NCBI RefSeq assembly: GCF_014698065.1
Contig: NZ_JACJSI010000001.1
Span: forward strand, 124,001 to 188,000
Direction: 5' to 3'
DNA from: Nostoc flagelliforme FACHB-838
GTDB taxonomy: Bacteria; Cyanobacteriota; Cyanobacteriia; Cyanobacteriales; Nostocaceae
Length of the DNA: 64,000 bases
Shown: positions 10,801-18,734 of the stretch, piece by piece
Layout of the letters: each line of letters starts with the position of its first letter
Numbering within the stretch: the first letter of the stretch is position 1
Notes under the pieces: generated by a model
Told to the model about the DNA's origin: nothing
What the model saw: only the letters and a program-made list of their open reading frames with translations
Database searches by the model: none
Program-made: the position numbers and the translations under genes

Positions 10801-12161
10801 AGACAAACATTTCCTGATAATTCTGGAGGCGATGGTTGTTGACCAATAATTCTTTCTAATTCCGGGATGACTTCAATAATTACTTGTCCATTTTCACCTA
10901 CAGCTTCTAATATTTTGCTTTTCCATTGCTGGATTTGGTTATCACTTTCTGTTAATAGTTGCTCCATGAAATCCCGAAATGCTTGTACCAATGCACTTAA
11001 GGGAATATTCCGTTGAAATTGGTCAAATTTACCTTTGATAAAATAACCGCGTTGTCTAACAATTGGTTTATGAACTTCATTAATTACAACGGTTTTACCA
11101 ATACCGGAAAAACCAGCTACCAGCATCATTTCTGTTGCACCAAGGCTAACTCTTTCAAATGCTTGGAGTAGGGTTTCTACTTCTGTTTCCCGTCCATAGA
11201 GTTTATCAGGAATAATGAAGCGATCGCACACATCTAGTTGTGCAATTGAGAAACTCTTCATTTCACCAGTTTCTTGGAGTTGAGATAAACAATTTTCTAA
11301 ATCAAATTTCAGTCCCAATGCACTTTGATAGCGGTCTTCAGCGTTTTTCGCCATCAATTTCATCACGATGTCGCAGAGAACTTGAGGAATAGGAAAAGAA
11401 ACCTCACCCGCCTTTGGCATCCTCTCCTTGGTAAGCAGAGGCTTAGGGTGAGTTTTATTTATATTTGGTGGAAGTTTTGCTAAATGACAATGTACCAACT
11501 CCATCGGATCGTTTGATTGAAAGGGTAATTCTCCCGTCAATAACTCGTAAAAAGTTACACCTAATGAATACAAGTCAGTCCGGTAGTCAATCCCTCGGTT
11601 CATTCTTCCTGTTTGTTCAGGAGAAATATAACTAAGTGTCCCTTCTAACACATTGGGATTCATTAGTGTTTGAGTTTCCCGTGGTAGTAAGGATGCAATA
11701 CTAAAGTCAATTAATTTAACTTGTTTGGTCTCGGGATTAATTAGAATATTGGCGGGTTTAATATCTTTATGAATAATGCGATCGCGGTATAGTATATCTA
11801 AGGCGTTGCACAGTGCGATCGCTATCTGTAAAAACTCCGTAATATTTCGGCGGTTTTCCCCTGTTCCCCATTCTTTCAAAGAAATTCCCCCAAAGTCTTC
11901 CATCACCAACGCATAGCCATTTTGATAAGGTTCCAGGCTATAAGTTTGGATGATTAGAGGTGAGTTAAGATTTTTGGCAATGGTGTATTGATTGCGAAAC
12001 TGCACCAGTTCGCTAAAACTAGGATAAGGATTTTTAAGCAGTTTAATCACTACTCTTAATGAATCACTCTCTCGATACCCTCGAGAAACCAGCGTTCTGG
12101 AACCATTGTAAAGTTCTTCACTGATTAGATATCCGGGAATACTGACTGTAGTGATATTCAT
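7830..12161 (-). CDS. Hybrid Ser/Thr kinase-ATPase-GAF-PAS-histidine kinase, internally deleted
   Basis: The 1443-residue protein begins with a Ser/Thr kinase-like domain (about 8-290): Lys40, HKDIKPAN with Asp133, and DFS at 152-154 instead of DFG. A STAND/AAA-type ATPase follows, with Walker A GFSGIGKT at about 350-357. Relatives of this multi-kinase family, as I remember them, are about 1800 residues or more; here PELSG (446-450) jumps to a later helical-repeat segment (NVCLEQG), so the Walker B region and much of the ATPase module are missing in frame. The C-terminal part keeps GAF (about 850-1030), PAS (about 1035-1155) and HisKA with GVAHEMNNP (His about 1188), then HATPase with NQVFMNILANAIDAL and GKGTGFGLAIA. 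It starts 134 bases from, and divergent to, plsC. Confidence 0.9.
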   Translation of the reverse strand: MNITTVSIPGYLISEELYNGSRTLVSRGYRESDSLRVVIKLLKNPYPSFSELVQFRNQYTIAKNLNSPLIIQTYSLEPYQNGYALVMEDFGGISLKEWGTGENRRNITEFLQIAIALCNALDILYRDRIIHKDIKPANILINPETKQVKLIDFSIASLLPRETQTLMNPNVLEGTLSYISPEQTGRMNRGIDYRTDLYSLGVTFYELLTGELPFQSNDPMELVHCHLAKLPPNINKTHPKPLLTKERMPKAGEVSFPIPQVLCDIVMKLMAKNAEDRYQSALGLKFDLENCLSQLQETGEMKSFSIAQLDVCDRFIIPDKLYGRETEVETLLQAFERVSLGATEMMLVAGFSGIGKTVVINEVHKPIVRQRGYFIKGKFDQFQRNIPLSALVQAFRDFMEQLLTESDNQIQQWKSKILEAVGENGQVIIEVIPELERIIGQQPSPPELSGNVCLEQGHSSLAAFAYGSYGVFLCAVIGDVDTAYYSSQIALKLLEEYQSKEISSKIYMIFGVFICAYKEHGRNTLTALRESIQCGLEVGDIEHASYSMMAECTHLFLMGETLDAVEERQTKYINLLLKLKQKHCVDYAQVWRQITLNLLGRSSHQYYLTGVDFDETEMLPHLHNTHNHQSLFAIYLAKTAILYTFDQYEQAASNAEKATEYMDGAFGLLLVVAHNFYYSLCLLAKYSSCDRQQDQQESWLNQVASNQKLMHYWASYAPVNFQHKYDLVEAETARVMGDKLKAMEHYDRAISLAKANGYIQEEALSNELAAKFYLAWDKEKVAQAYMQEAYYCYARWGAKAKIEDLEKRYPQLLQPILQQQRINLNPSETIAFHGTSSSTRTSSAGSTSISDALDFTSVLKAAQTISSSLELDQLVASLTRIIQENSGAKKAALILPQEDTWQVRAITSNSQIGIQTILEPQSLDNCQDIPVNIINYVKNTKQTVVIDNCTTNIIGLIGEYMHRTQPQSVLCTPIINQGRLVGILYLENRLTQGVFTSDRLSIINFLCTQAAIFLENAQLYNHLQERGKFLSSIYEGVGCLIFVTDIRDSGRFEYTGWSKSCELAVGIPASQMLGKTPQEVIGSNEGAAVEQKYLDCCQKGIPVTYEECLTFNHQKIWWLTTLSPLKDEMGKVYRIVGTTINISDRKQAEEGVIEKSQALGTALADLQQAQLQIVQSEKMSALGNLVAGVAHEMNNPLGFITASLQQAKPTIADIIEHLKLYQASSFNADDQIKEHAEEIDLDYTLEDLPKILDSMVIACDRLKNISTSLRTFSRADKDYKVPFNIHEGIESTILILKHRLKENEQRPAIEVTTDYANLPKIQCLPGQLNQVFMNILANAIDALEESNTGRTFQEIKKNRNQITIKTSWVNGCVKIAIADNGNGMNEEVKQKIFDHLFTTKVVGKGTGFGLAIAHQIVTEKHGGAIEVDSRPGEGTEFVIHLPI
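11402..11452. repeat. In-frame palindromic repeat inside the hybrid kinase gene
   Basis: Outer arms CTCACCC (11403-11409) and GGGTGAG (11446-11452) enclose inner arms CCTCT (11421-11425) and AGAGG (11437-11441). This matches a common Nostoc dispersed repeat as I remember it. It is translated in frame as about 20 residues (THPKPLLTKERMPKAGEVSF) within the C-lobe of the Ser/Thr kinase-like domain. Confidence 0.7.
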
Positions 12162-12295
12162 ACTGCTAAATCCTAATATTTTATGGATTTAGTATTCCCA
12201 GATGGGTGAAGCAATTCATCTCCACAGCTTTTTGGCGTTTGCTCTGGGACTTGCGATCGCGTATGCTAAATTCAGTCTGATTTGAATTATCTTTT

Positions 12296-12934
12296 GTGGA
12301 CAAAAACCGCGAACCGTTTATCAGTCTGGCACTTTACCACGCCTTTAAATGGTCGGTCGTCAGCCCCATGCTTCACACTTACTTTCGGGGCCAGATTTAT
12401 GGTACGGAGAATGTCCCCCAATCAGGGCCGTTATTGGTAGTGAGTAATCACGCTAGTTACTTTGACCCGCCAATTGTCTCCAACTGTGTACGTCGTCCAG
12501 TGGCGTACATGGCTAAGGAAGAGTTATTTAAAATCCCAGTTCTGGCGCAAGCGATTAAACTGTATGGCGCTTACCCAGTGAGCCGGGGAAATGCCGATCG
12601 TAATGCCATCCGTTCCGCCCTAGAATATCTCAATAACGGTTGGGCCGTCGGTGTTTTCTTGCAAGGTACTCGCACCCCAGATGGTCGAATTACAGACCCC
12701 AAGAGAGGCGCACTGCTGCTAGCGACGAAAGCAAAAGCCCCAATATTACCCGTGAGTGTCTGGGGTACTGAGGAGATTTTACAAAAAGGCTCGTCCCTAC
12801 CTCGCGCAGTTCCCATCACTGTGAGAATTGGTAACTTGCTCGATGTTCCCAGTTCCAGTAATAAAGAAGAATTGGAGGCGTTGACACAAAAGTGTGCCAC
12901 GGTAATTAACGAGATGCATGATTTAGGACGATAA
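12296..12934 (+). CDS. plsC: 1-acyl-sn-glycerol-3-phosphate acyltransferase
   Basis: The 212-residue protein is a PlsC-type acyltransferase that adds the second acyl chain to lysophosphatidic acid at the membrane. The catalytic HX4D motif is NHASYFD (His52, Asp57); the substrate-binding block reads FLQGTRTPDGR, with Q where E of the EGTR motif is usual; and the VAYMAKEELF and PILPVSVWG blocks are also present. The start is GTG at 12296, the only start that places HX4D at its usual distance. It belongs functionally with plsX, fabH and fabD, which end 7 kb upstream; the minus-strand kinase pair lies between them. Confidence 0.93.
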   Translation: MDKNREPFISLALYHAFKWSVVSPMLHTYFRGQIYGTENVPQSGPLLVVSNHASYFDPPIVSNCVRRPVAYMAKEELFKIPVLAQAIKLYGAYPVSRGNADRNAIRSALEYLNNGWAVGVFLQGTRTPDGRITDPKRGALLLATKAKAPILPVSVWGTEEILQKGSSLPRAVPITVRIGNLLDVPSSSNKEELEALTQKCATVINEMHDLGR

Positions 12935-13092
12935 GCTATACAAGCAAGAGATATATGCTTTAGGGAGGTAGCGATCGCGCCTTAGCCTCTGTATTCTTAA
13001 GGTCAATGCGCTCTAGCAATAAAGTCTAACTTTGTGCTTAAATGCAACTGCTAGGCAAATTTACCATAAGTTTCTCTCTAACCAACATATAT

Positions 13093-14130
13093 ATGAGCGG
13101 CTTTGAAGCCAAGAATTTTTGGGATCGATTAAATAATCTGGCGTTAGTCCGCTTTTTGCTTTTGGTTGCTTCCGGCTGGGCAATTGTACAGCTTTTAGCT
13201 TACTTTGAAGCGGTCATTGTTATTTTCACATTTGCGGCAATTTTGGCTTTTTTACTCAGTTATCCTGTACAATGGCTGCGGCGTTTTTTGCCCCACGGTG
13301 TAGCTGTTGTTGTCGTTTTCTTGTTCAGCATTGTGATTATTGGCAGTCTGATAATTACTGTAGGCTTAACGGTTTTATCTCAAGGACAACAATTAATTGA
13401 CAGTATAACTGGTTTTGTAAATTCTTTAATACCTTTATTGGAGCGACTAGAAAGGCTTTTGCAAAGTCGTAATTTGCAGATAAATTTAAGTTTCCTTCAA
13501 GAACAATTACGAAACCAAGCCGTATCTAGCCTTGTTACTAGCTTGGCTATTTTACAAGGATTTATGACGAACTTTCTTACATTTATATTAATTGCAGTTG
13601 TGGCTTTTTTTATGCTACTGGATGGAGACAAGCTGTGGAACTTTACCATAAAAATAGTACCAAAACATCGCCGTGATAGATTTACTAAGATAATCAGACG
13701 ATCCTTTCTCGGATTTTTTAGAGGTCAGTTGTTATTAAGTGCATTTCTTACAAGTACGACTTTTTTAGTTTTTTTAATATTAAAAGTACCTTTTGCTTTG
13801 ATATTGTCAGTGATAGTCGGAATTCTTGATATCATTCCTGGCATAGGAGCAACATTAGGAGTAAGCACAGTTAGTTTAGTTGTCTTGTCTCAAGGTGTTT
13901 GGTTATCATTGAAAGTCTTAATAGCTTGTATTGTCCTCCAGCAGATACAAGACAACTTGATTGCGCCACGAATTATGCAAGATGCGCTAAATCTTAACCC
14001 TGTAGTAGTATTCTTTGCTTTGCTAGTAGGCGCTAAAGTATCAGGATTATTAGGTATTTTTATATCTATTCCTATAGCGGGAGTAATTGTGTCTTTATTT
14101 GAAATTGATGAAATGAAATCAGAAGTTTAG
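13093..14130 (+). CDS. AI-2E / PerM family membrane protein (DUF20)
   Basis: This hydrophobic protein (about 345 residues from this start) has the family layout: two to three N-terminal helices, a soluble middle segment (about residues 90-140), then a C-terminal block of helices with the conserved IVGILDIIPGIGATLG and LNPVVVFFALLVGAKVSG stretches. Members export small molecules or act as Na+/H+ antiporters; the substrate cannot be told from sequence. An in-frame ATG at 13042 would add 17 residues (MQLLGKFTISFSLTNIY) that do not look like family sequence, so I prefer ATG 13093 (MSGFEAKNFW); neither has a clear ribosome-binding site. The spacer from plsC (12935-13092) holds nothing else. Confidence 0.88.
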   Translation: MSGFEAKNFWDRLNNLALVRFLLLVASGWAIVQLLAYFEAVIVIFTFAAILAFLLSYPVQWLRRFLPHGVAVVVVFLFSIVIIGSLIITVGLTVLSQGQQLIDSITGFVNSLIPLLERLERLLQSRNLQINLSFLQEQLRNQAVSSLVTSLAILQGFMTNFLTFILIAVVAFFMLLDGDKLWNFTIKIVPKHRRDRFTKIIRRSFLGFFRGQLLLSAFLTSTTFLVFLILKVPFALILSVIVGILDIIPGIGATLGVSTVSLVVLSQGVWLSLKVLIACIVLQQIQDNLIAPRIMQDALNLNPVVVFFALLVGAKVSGLLGIFISIPIAGVIVSLFEIDEMKSEV

Positions 14131-14205
14131 TAATTGGTCATTTGTCAGGAAGTACCTTTTAGTTAATAATGTGAAAATAGCCATCTATAAAATAAACATT
14201 GGGGA

Positions 14206-14505
14206 ATGATGTCGGATTTAAGAGCGGAATTAACGGAAATTTTGGATGAGGCAGAGTGGGAGTGGCTAATTCCTCATGTACAACGAGATGCAGTAATTTT
14301 GGTGGCACTTGAACTAAATTTGGTAGATGTTGGAGTAGCGATCGCCAGTGATAACATCCCATCAGTAGAACAATGGATTGATCAACAATTGATTGCCAAA
14401 CCCACAATAGTACAGGTAGGAGAATGGAATGGCGATCGCACTAAACGATTTAACACTCTCATCGTTCAGCCTTACGTTGTGGCACAAGAAATAGTTGCTG
14501 CTTAA
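14206..14505 (+). CDS. DUF2288 family protein
   Basis: The 99-residue soluble acidic protein matches the small DUF2288 family found in cyanobacteria and proteobacteria: RAELTEILDEAEWEWL at the start, then RDAVILVALELNLVDVGVAIASD and a C-terminal EW-NG-R-F stretch. Function unknown. Two adjacent ATG codons are possible starts (14206 and 14209). It lies 75 bases after the AI-2E-type gene and before mutS2 on the same strand; the spacer to mutS2 contains no gene. Confidence 0.85.
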   Translation: MMSDLRAELTEILDEAEWEWLIPHVQRDAVILVALELNLVDVGVAIASDNIPSVEQWIDQQLIAKPTIVQVGEWNGDRTKRFNTLIVQPYVVAQEIVAA

Positions 14506-14677
14506 TCAGTTTTTGTGACAACAAAAATATTTATGTAGTATAAAATATATCAATGTATAAGAAGGTAGAGGGGGAATATACCTCTCGACTATTGATTAAA
14601 GGAAAATTTTCTCCTTTAAGATTTCTCCATCTAGGAGCTAGAATTGTTACGATAATTTCAGATTAGATGTTGAAACC

Positions 14678-17113
14678 TTGATCCAATCTGAGACCTTAGA
14701 ATTATTAGAATGGCATCGCCTCTGCCAGCACCTTGCCACCTTTGCGGCAACTAAGCTGGGGGCGACAGCTGCGCGTCATCTGAAAATACCCGATTCTCAG
14801 ATCCAAAGCGAACAGTTGTTAGAGCAAACCAAAGAAGTCTACCAGCTGGAAACTCGCCTAACCACGGGACTTTCATTTGAGGGAATTCAAGATATTGGCG
14901 ATTCCTTAGAACGGGCAGAACGTAGTGGAGTTTTGGCAGGGGATGAACTGTTAGCGATCGCTACCACCCTCGCTGGTGCCAGAAATTTGCGCCGTGTAAT
15001 TGACAATCAGGAAGATTTGCCCATATTGACTGATTTGGTTGCCGATTTGCGGACTTATCCAGAACTAGAGCAAGAAATTCACCGCTGTATTGATGAACGG
15101 GCCCAGGTAACTGACCGCGCGAGTCAAAAACTGGGAGAAATTCGCACAGATTTGCGGCGAGTACGCAGCCAAATTACTCAAAAGCTGCAAAATATCTTAC
15201 AGGCAAAATCTGGCGCAGTTCAAGAACAGCTAATTACACAACGGGGCGATCGCTTTGTCATCCCCGTAAAAGCACCCCAAAAAGATGCCATCCCTGGTAT
15301 TGTTCACGATACCTCTACTAGCGGTGCCACCCTTTACGTGGAACCGAATTCAGTAGTACCCTTGGGCAACCAACTGCGGCAGATAATTAGAAGAGAGCAA
15401 GCGGAAGAAGAAGCGGTTCGCCGTGCTTTGACTGAACTTGTAGCCGCAGTCAAACCAGATTTAGAGAGATTATTAGCGATCGCCACCACTTTGGATCTGG
15501 CAACCGCTAGATCGCGATATAGCTACTGGCTAGGAGCGAATCCTCCGCGATTTATTCAGCGTGAAGATAATGAAATCATTACCTTGCGGAATTTGCGACA
15601 TCCACTGTTAGTGTGGCAGCAACAGCACGAACAAGGGCAACCAGTAGTTCCTGTAGATCTGCTGATCAACCCGTTAATCCGGATAGTGACAATTACCGGG
15701 CCAAACACTGGCGGTAAAACTGTAACCCTAAAAACCTTGGGGTTAGCAGCATTGATGGCCAAAGTGGGTTTATTTGTCCCCGCCCGTGAACCAGTAGAAA
15801 TACCTTGGTTTGATCAGGTGTTGGCAGATATTGGCGATGAACAATCTTTACAGCAAAGTTTATCTACATTCTCTGGGCACATCCGCCGAATTAGTCGGAT
15901 TTTAGAAGCATTAGGGAATCGGGAATCGGGAACCGGAAATCGGGAAGAAGAGAATCTAGAAATCTCCACTCTCCCTACTCCCAAATCACTTGTTTTACTC
16001 GATGAAGTCGGCGCAGGAACCGATCCAGTTGAAGGTAGCGCCTTAGCGATCGCCTTGTTGCAATATCTAGCCAACCATTCCCAGCTAACGATCGCCACCA
16101 CTCACTTCGGGGAACTAAAAGCCCTGAAATACGAAGATGAGCGCTTTGAAAATGCCTCTGTTGAATTTGACGAAAGTACTCTCTCGCCTACTTACCGTTT
16201 GTTGTGGGGCATCCCCGGACGTTCTAACGCCTTAACTATTGCCCTCCGCTTAGGATTGAACCCAGAAGTGGTACAACAGGCAAAAACCCAGGTGGGAGAA
16301 GCCACAGATGAAGTTAACCAAGTAATTGCTGGCTTAGAAGCCCAACGCCGTCGTCAAGAAACCAAAGCTGCCGAAGCCCAAAGTTTGTTGCAGCAAGCGG
16401 AACGTTTATACAAACAAGTATCCGCAAAAGCTGCAAGTTTGGAGGAGAGGGAAAGCAGTTTGCGGGCTTCACAGGAGATAGCAGTCAAAGAAGCGATCGC
16501 TCAAGCAAAAGGCGAAATTGCTCAAGTGATTCGCCGCTTACAAAAAGGTACGCCCACAGCCCAAGAGGCCCAGCAAGCAACCAATGCTTTAAATCAAATC
16601 GGCCAGCAATATCAGCCAGCAACGCCAGCAAAACCAAAACCTGGGTTCATGCCCAAAGTAGGCGATCGCGTCCGCATTCCAAAATTAGGACAGATCGCAG
16701 ATGTAATCACCGCCCCCGATGAAGATGGCGAGTTAAGCGTTCGGTTTGGGCTAATGAAGATGAACGTGAAGTTGCAAGATGTAGAATCTCTAGATGGTCA
16801 AAAAGCCGAACCAGTCGTCAAACCCAAGCCAGCCCCAGCAGCAGTAACGCCACCACCGCAAAATGTCCCAGAAATTCGGACTTCCCAAAACACCATCGAT
16901 TTGCGCGGTAAACGGGTGGCAGATGCTGAATACATTTTAGATAAAGCCATCTCGGAAGCTACAGGCCCAGTCTGGATTATTCACGGGTACGGCACTGGTA
17001 AGCTGCGACAAGGAGTTCACGCCTTTTTGCAACACCATCCCAGAGTTAAGCACTACGAACCAGCAGAACAAGCAGACGGCGGTACCGGTGTCACCATTGC
17101 TTATATCAATTGA
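14678..17113 (+). CDS. mutS2: Endonuclease MutS2
   Basis: The 811-residue protein has the MutS2 layout: N-terminal core and lever region, an ATPase with Walker A TGPNTGGKT (about 340-348) and Walker B LVLLDEVGAGTDP, a coiled coil (about 540-620), and a C-terminal Smr nuclease domain (about 738-811) with IDLRGKRVADAE and IIHGYGTGKLR. MutS2 proteins act in suppression of recombination or in ribosome rescue rather than mismatch repair. The most likely start is TTG at 14678 (MIQSETLELLEW); no ATG or GTG is available upstream in frame. An in-frame heptanucleotide repeat adds about 20 residues just before Walker B. Confidence 0.95.
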   Translation: MIQSETLELLEWHRLCQHLATFAATKLGATAARHLKIPDSQIQSEQLLEQTKEVYQLETRLTTGLSFEGIQDIGDSLERAERSGVLAGDELLAIATTLAGARNLRRVIDNQEDLPILTDLVADLRTYPELEQEIHRCIDERAQVTDRASQKLGEIRTDLRRVRSQITQKLQNILQAKSGAVQEQLITQRGDRFVIPVKAPQKDAIPGIVHDTSTSGATLYVEPNSVVPLGNQLRQIIRREQAEEEAVRRALTELVAAVKPDLERLLAIATTLDLATARSRYSYWLGANPPRFIQREDNEIITLRNLRHPLLVWQQQHEQGQPVVPVDLLINPLIRIVTITGPNTGGKTVTLKTLGLAALMAKVGLFVPAREPVEIPWFDQVLADIGDEQSLQQSLSTFSGHIRRISRILEALGNRESGTGNREEENLEISTLPTPKSLVLLDEVGAGTDPVEGSALAIALLQYLANHSQLTIATTHFGELKALKYEDERFENASVEFDESTLSPTYRLLWGIPGRSNALTIALRLGLNPEVVQQAKTQVGEATDEVNQVIAGLEAQRRRQETKAAEAQSLLQQAERLYKQVSAKAASLEERESSLRASQEIAVKEAIAQAKGEIAQVIRRLQKGTPTAQEAQQATNALNQIGQQYQPATPAKPKPGFMPKVGDRVRIPKLGQIADVITAPDEDGELSVRFGLMKMNVKLQDVESLDGQKAEPVVKPKPAPAAVTPPPQNVPEIRTSQNTIDLRGKRVADAEYILDKAISEATGPVWIIHGYGTGKLRQGVHAFLQHHPRVKHYEPAEQADGGTGVTIAYIN
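15914..15948. repeat. Heptanucleotide repeat inserted in mutS2
   Basis: Five consecutive 7-base units of GGGAATC type (GGGAATC, GGGAATC, GGGAACC, GGAAATC, GGGAAGA) lie in the coding sequence and are translated as GNRESGTGNREE between the RISRILEAL helix and the Walker B strand. Confidence 0.85.
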
Positions 17114-17211
17114 TCGCTTCTCATCCTGACAGTAAAAATCAAGTTATTAACTGTAGATTCAATCACTGATACCATTTCCAAAAATCTTTGTAATCAATAA
17201 ATCGGCTATAG

Positions 17212-17231
17212 GGGCGTACAGATGTACGCCC
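17212..17231. repeat. GC-rich hairpin GGGCGTACA/TGTACGCCC
   Basis: Perfect 9-bp stem with a 2-base spacer, about 100 bases after mutS2. Similar hairpins (GCGCACA/TGTGCGC) occur at 5380 and 21020, so this is a dispersed Nostoc-type repeat. No T tract follows. Confidence 0.7.
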
Positions 17232-17272
17232 TTAACTATATATCTGTATCATGCATTTTGTGAGATGGTATG

Positions 17273-17387
17273 CAATACTTTTCGGATAAACCCAATAACC
17301 TCTCTTTTGGTCTGAGAAAAGGTTAAAGGGGAAAGGGGGAAAGGTAAATTCAAACCCTTTCCCTTTCCCCAAAACCCAAAAAGTATT
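17273..17387. repeat. Nested inverted repeat, possible small MITE
   Basis: Ends AATACTTTT (17273-17281) and AAAAGTATT (17379-17387) are inverted copies; inside, GGGGAAAGGG (17328-17337) pairs with CCCTTTCCCC (17361-17370). The whole 115-bp unit can fold back on itself. It lies beside the dead IS605-type element. Confidence 0.6.
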
Positions 17388-17559
17388 GAGATGGTATGAC
17401 CATTAATTGCGCTAGTAGCGATCGCTTGCGTTCCTCTTCAGTTTGAACCCACATACCGCCTTATCCCAAGGGAAGACTCTACGCAAACAGACGTAAAAGA
17501 GGGTTAGTAACCTCCTCTTAAAAAAGAGGGTTTGGAGGTATTTTAAAAATACTAAAACG

Positions 17560-17751
17560 TTAAACGAACCGTATTGCATAGTCTTCAATGACTTCACGAG
17601 CTAGTAGTTTGCATTCTAGCTCTTTAGCTTTTTCATAAAGCAACGCTTCTAACCGTATCCCAACATTGTCAATTAATACCTTTTTTCTTCTTGTAGGGAT
17701 CGATATAAAATCATAATTAATGAGTGTTATAAATGTGTTTTTTGTCTGTAT
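17560..17751 (-). pseudogene. tnpA: Remnant of IS200/IS605 transposase TnpA (Y1 HUH family)
   Basis: On the minus strand a 60-codon open stretch reads INYDFISIPTRRKKVLID, then VGIRLEALLYEKAKELECK and LLAREVIEDYAIRFV before TAA at 17560. It follows the N-terminal half of IS200-type TnpA, where the last block should be LEVMPDHVHLFV. The HUH metal motif (HVH) is replaced by YAI and the catalytic tyrosine half is absent. No intact start is visible (a stop lies just upstream). It is divergent to the tnpB remnant, the arrangement of IS605. The region 17388-17559 holds only AT-rich debris. Confidence 0.75.
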
Positions 17752-17852
17752 TTATCTAGATTTTTTAAAGATTTTGTAAATTATTGATCCAAAGCTTGTA
17801 TATACAAACTAGGTTCTACTATATTATATTTGTCACCCAACAGGTTCAAACA

Positions 17853-18643
17853 ATGTTAGTTTTATAAGCCCAGTTGAAAGGTAGAGTCAATAAGCATAAC
17901 GTATTAGCTTAAGTTATTCTAACAGCTTTATTGATCCGCAAGAAATCTTGAAGATAATTGATGGATAATAAAGATGTTGGTAAGAACCATATACAGAAAC
18001 TTTGTACAGTTTTAGCAAAATATCTTTAGTTTGCAGGCAAGCTAAAGTGTATAGCAATTGAGGTATCAGCCGATATAGCCTGGTTTGCAATTAAACGTTT
18101 ATATAATAATTACAAAGCCAAAAAGCGCCCGGTGCTACAAGGGGAAAAACCCCGCCAACTCACTGGGTCTGCTATTCACGCTTTAAGAAACGTCGACATT
18201 CTGTTGACTACAAGGTTTCTGGATATAAGCTTTCTGACAACAAGAAATACATAAAATTTACTGATAGTTTCAAATCTGCAAGATTTAAGTTTGTAGGTAC
18301 TTGTAACCTCAGCTTTTATCCTATTAAACAAGTCAAGCGTGTGAGAGTTTTTAAAAACGCAGATATATACTATTGTAAATTTTGCATTGATATTGAACAC
18401 AAGCAAGAATATCAACACAATGATAATCAGATCGGCATTAATGCTGATTGAGAGTTTTCTTATACCAATTGTGAAGTAAATACAATTGGTAATTTTAGAC
18501 TTTTGTGGAAGACAGAGAAATCTTGAAAGCGCAAACAACACAAAACCTCGAGCTTTAAAAGACATTCATATAACTGCTGCAAAGCTGTTAATCAATTAGT
18601 TAAAAAGCGCCTCAAGCCAAATATTGTGTTCGTTTCTAACTAG
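17853..18643 (+). pseudogene. tnpB: Degraded IS605-type tnpB (OrfB) gene
   Basis: From ATG 17853 the translation follows TnpB but is broken by stops and frameshifts: MLVL*AQLKGRVN, WMDNKDVGKN-like sequence at 17959, QKLCTVLAKYL, then SADIAWFAIKRLYNNYKAKK, RFKKRRHSVDYKVSGYKLS and VRVFKNADIYYCKFCIDIE, ending near QIGINAD*, where the first catalytic Asp of the RuvC domain (IGIDVG) should be. Later pieces are fragmentary (QLVKKRLKPNIVFVSN). TnpB is an RNA-guided nuclease in this transposon family; this copy is clearly dead. A minus-strand open frame across 18176-18565 is only its shadow. Confidence 0.85.
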
Positions 18644-18734
18644 TGAAGTATCACTAGGAAAAATCATTGTAGATATTTAGTCAACCTCAATCGACTACTC
18701 ACGTATCAACTACGATTACAACAGAAAGGTATAT

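Noticed and set aside
17412-17597. 61-codon minus-strand frame starting inside the tnpA remnant
   Set aside because: Out of frame with the recognisable TnpA sequence and crossing repeat DNA.
18176-18565. 129-codon minus-strand open frame
   Set aside because: It is the shadow of the tnpB remnant, whose plus-strand translation clearly follows TnpB.
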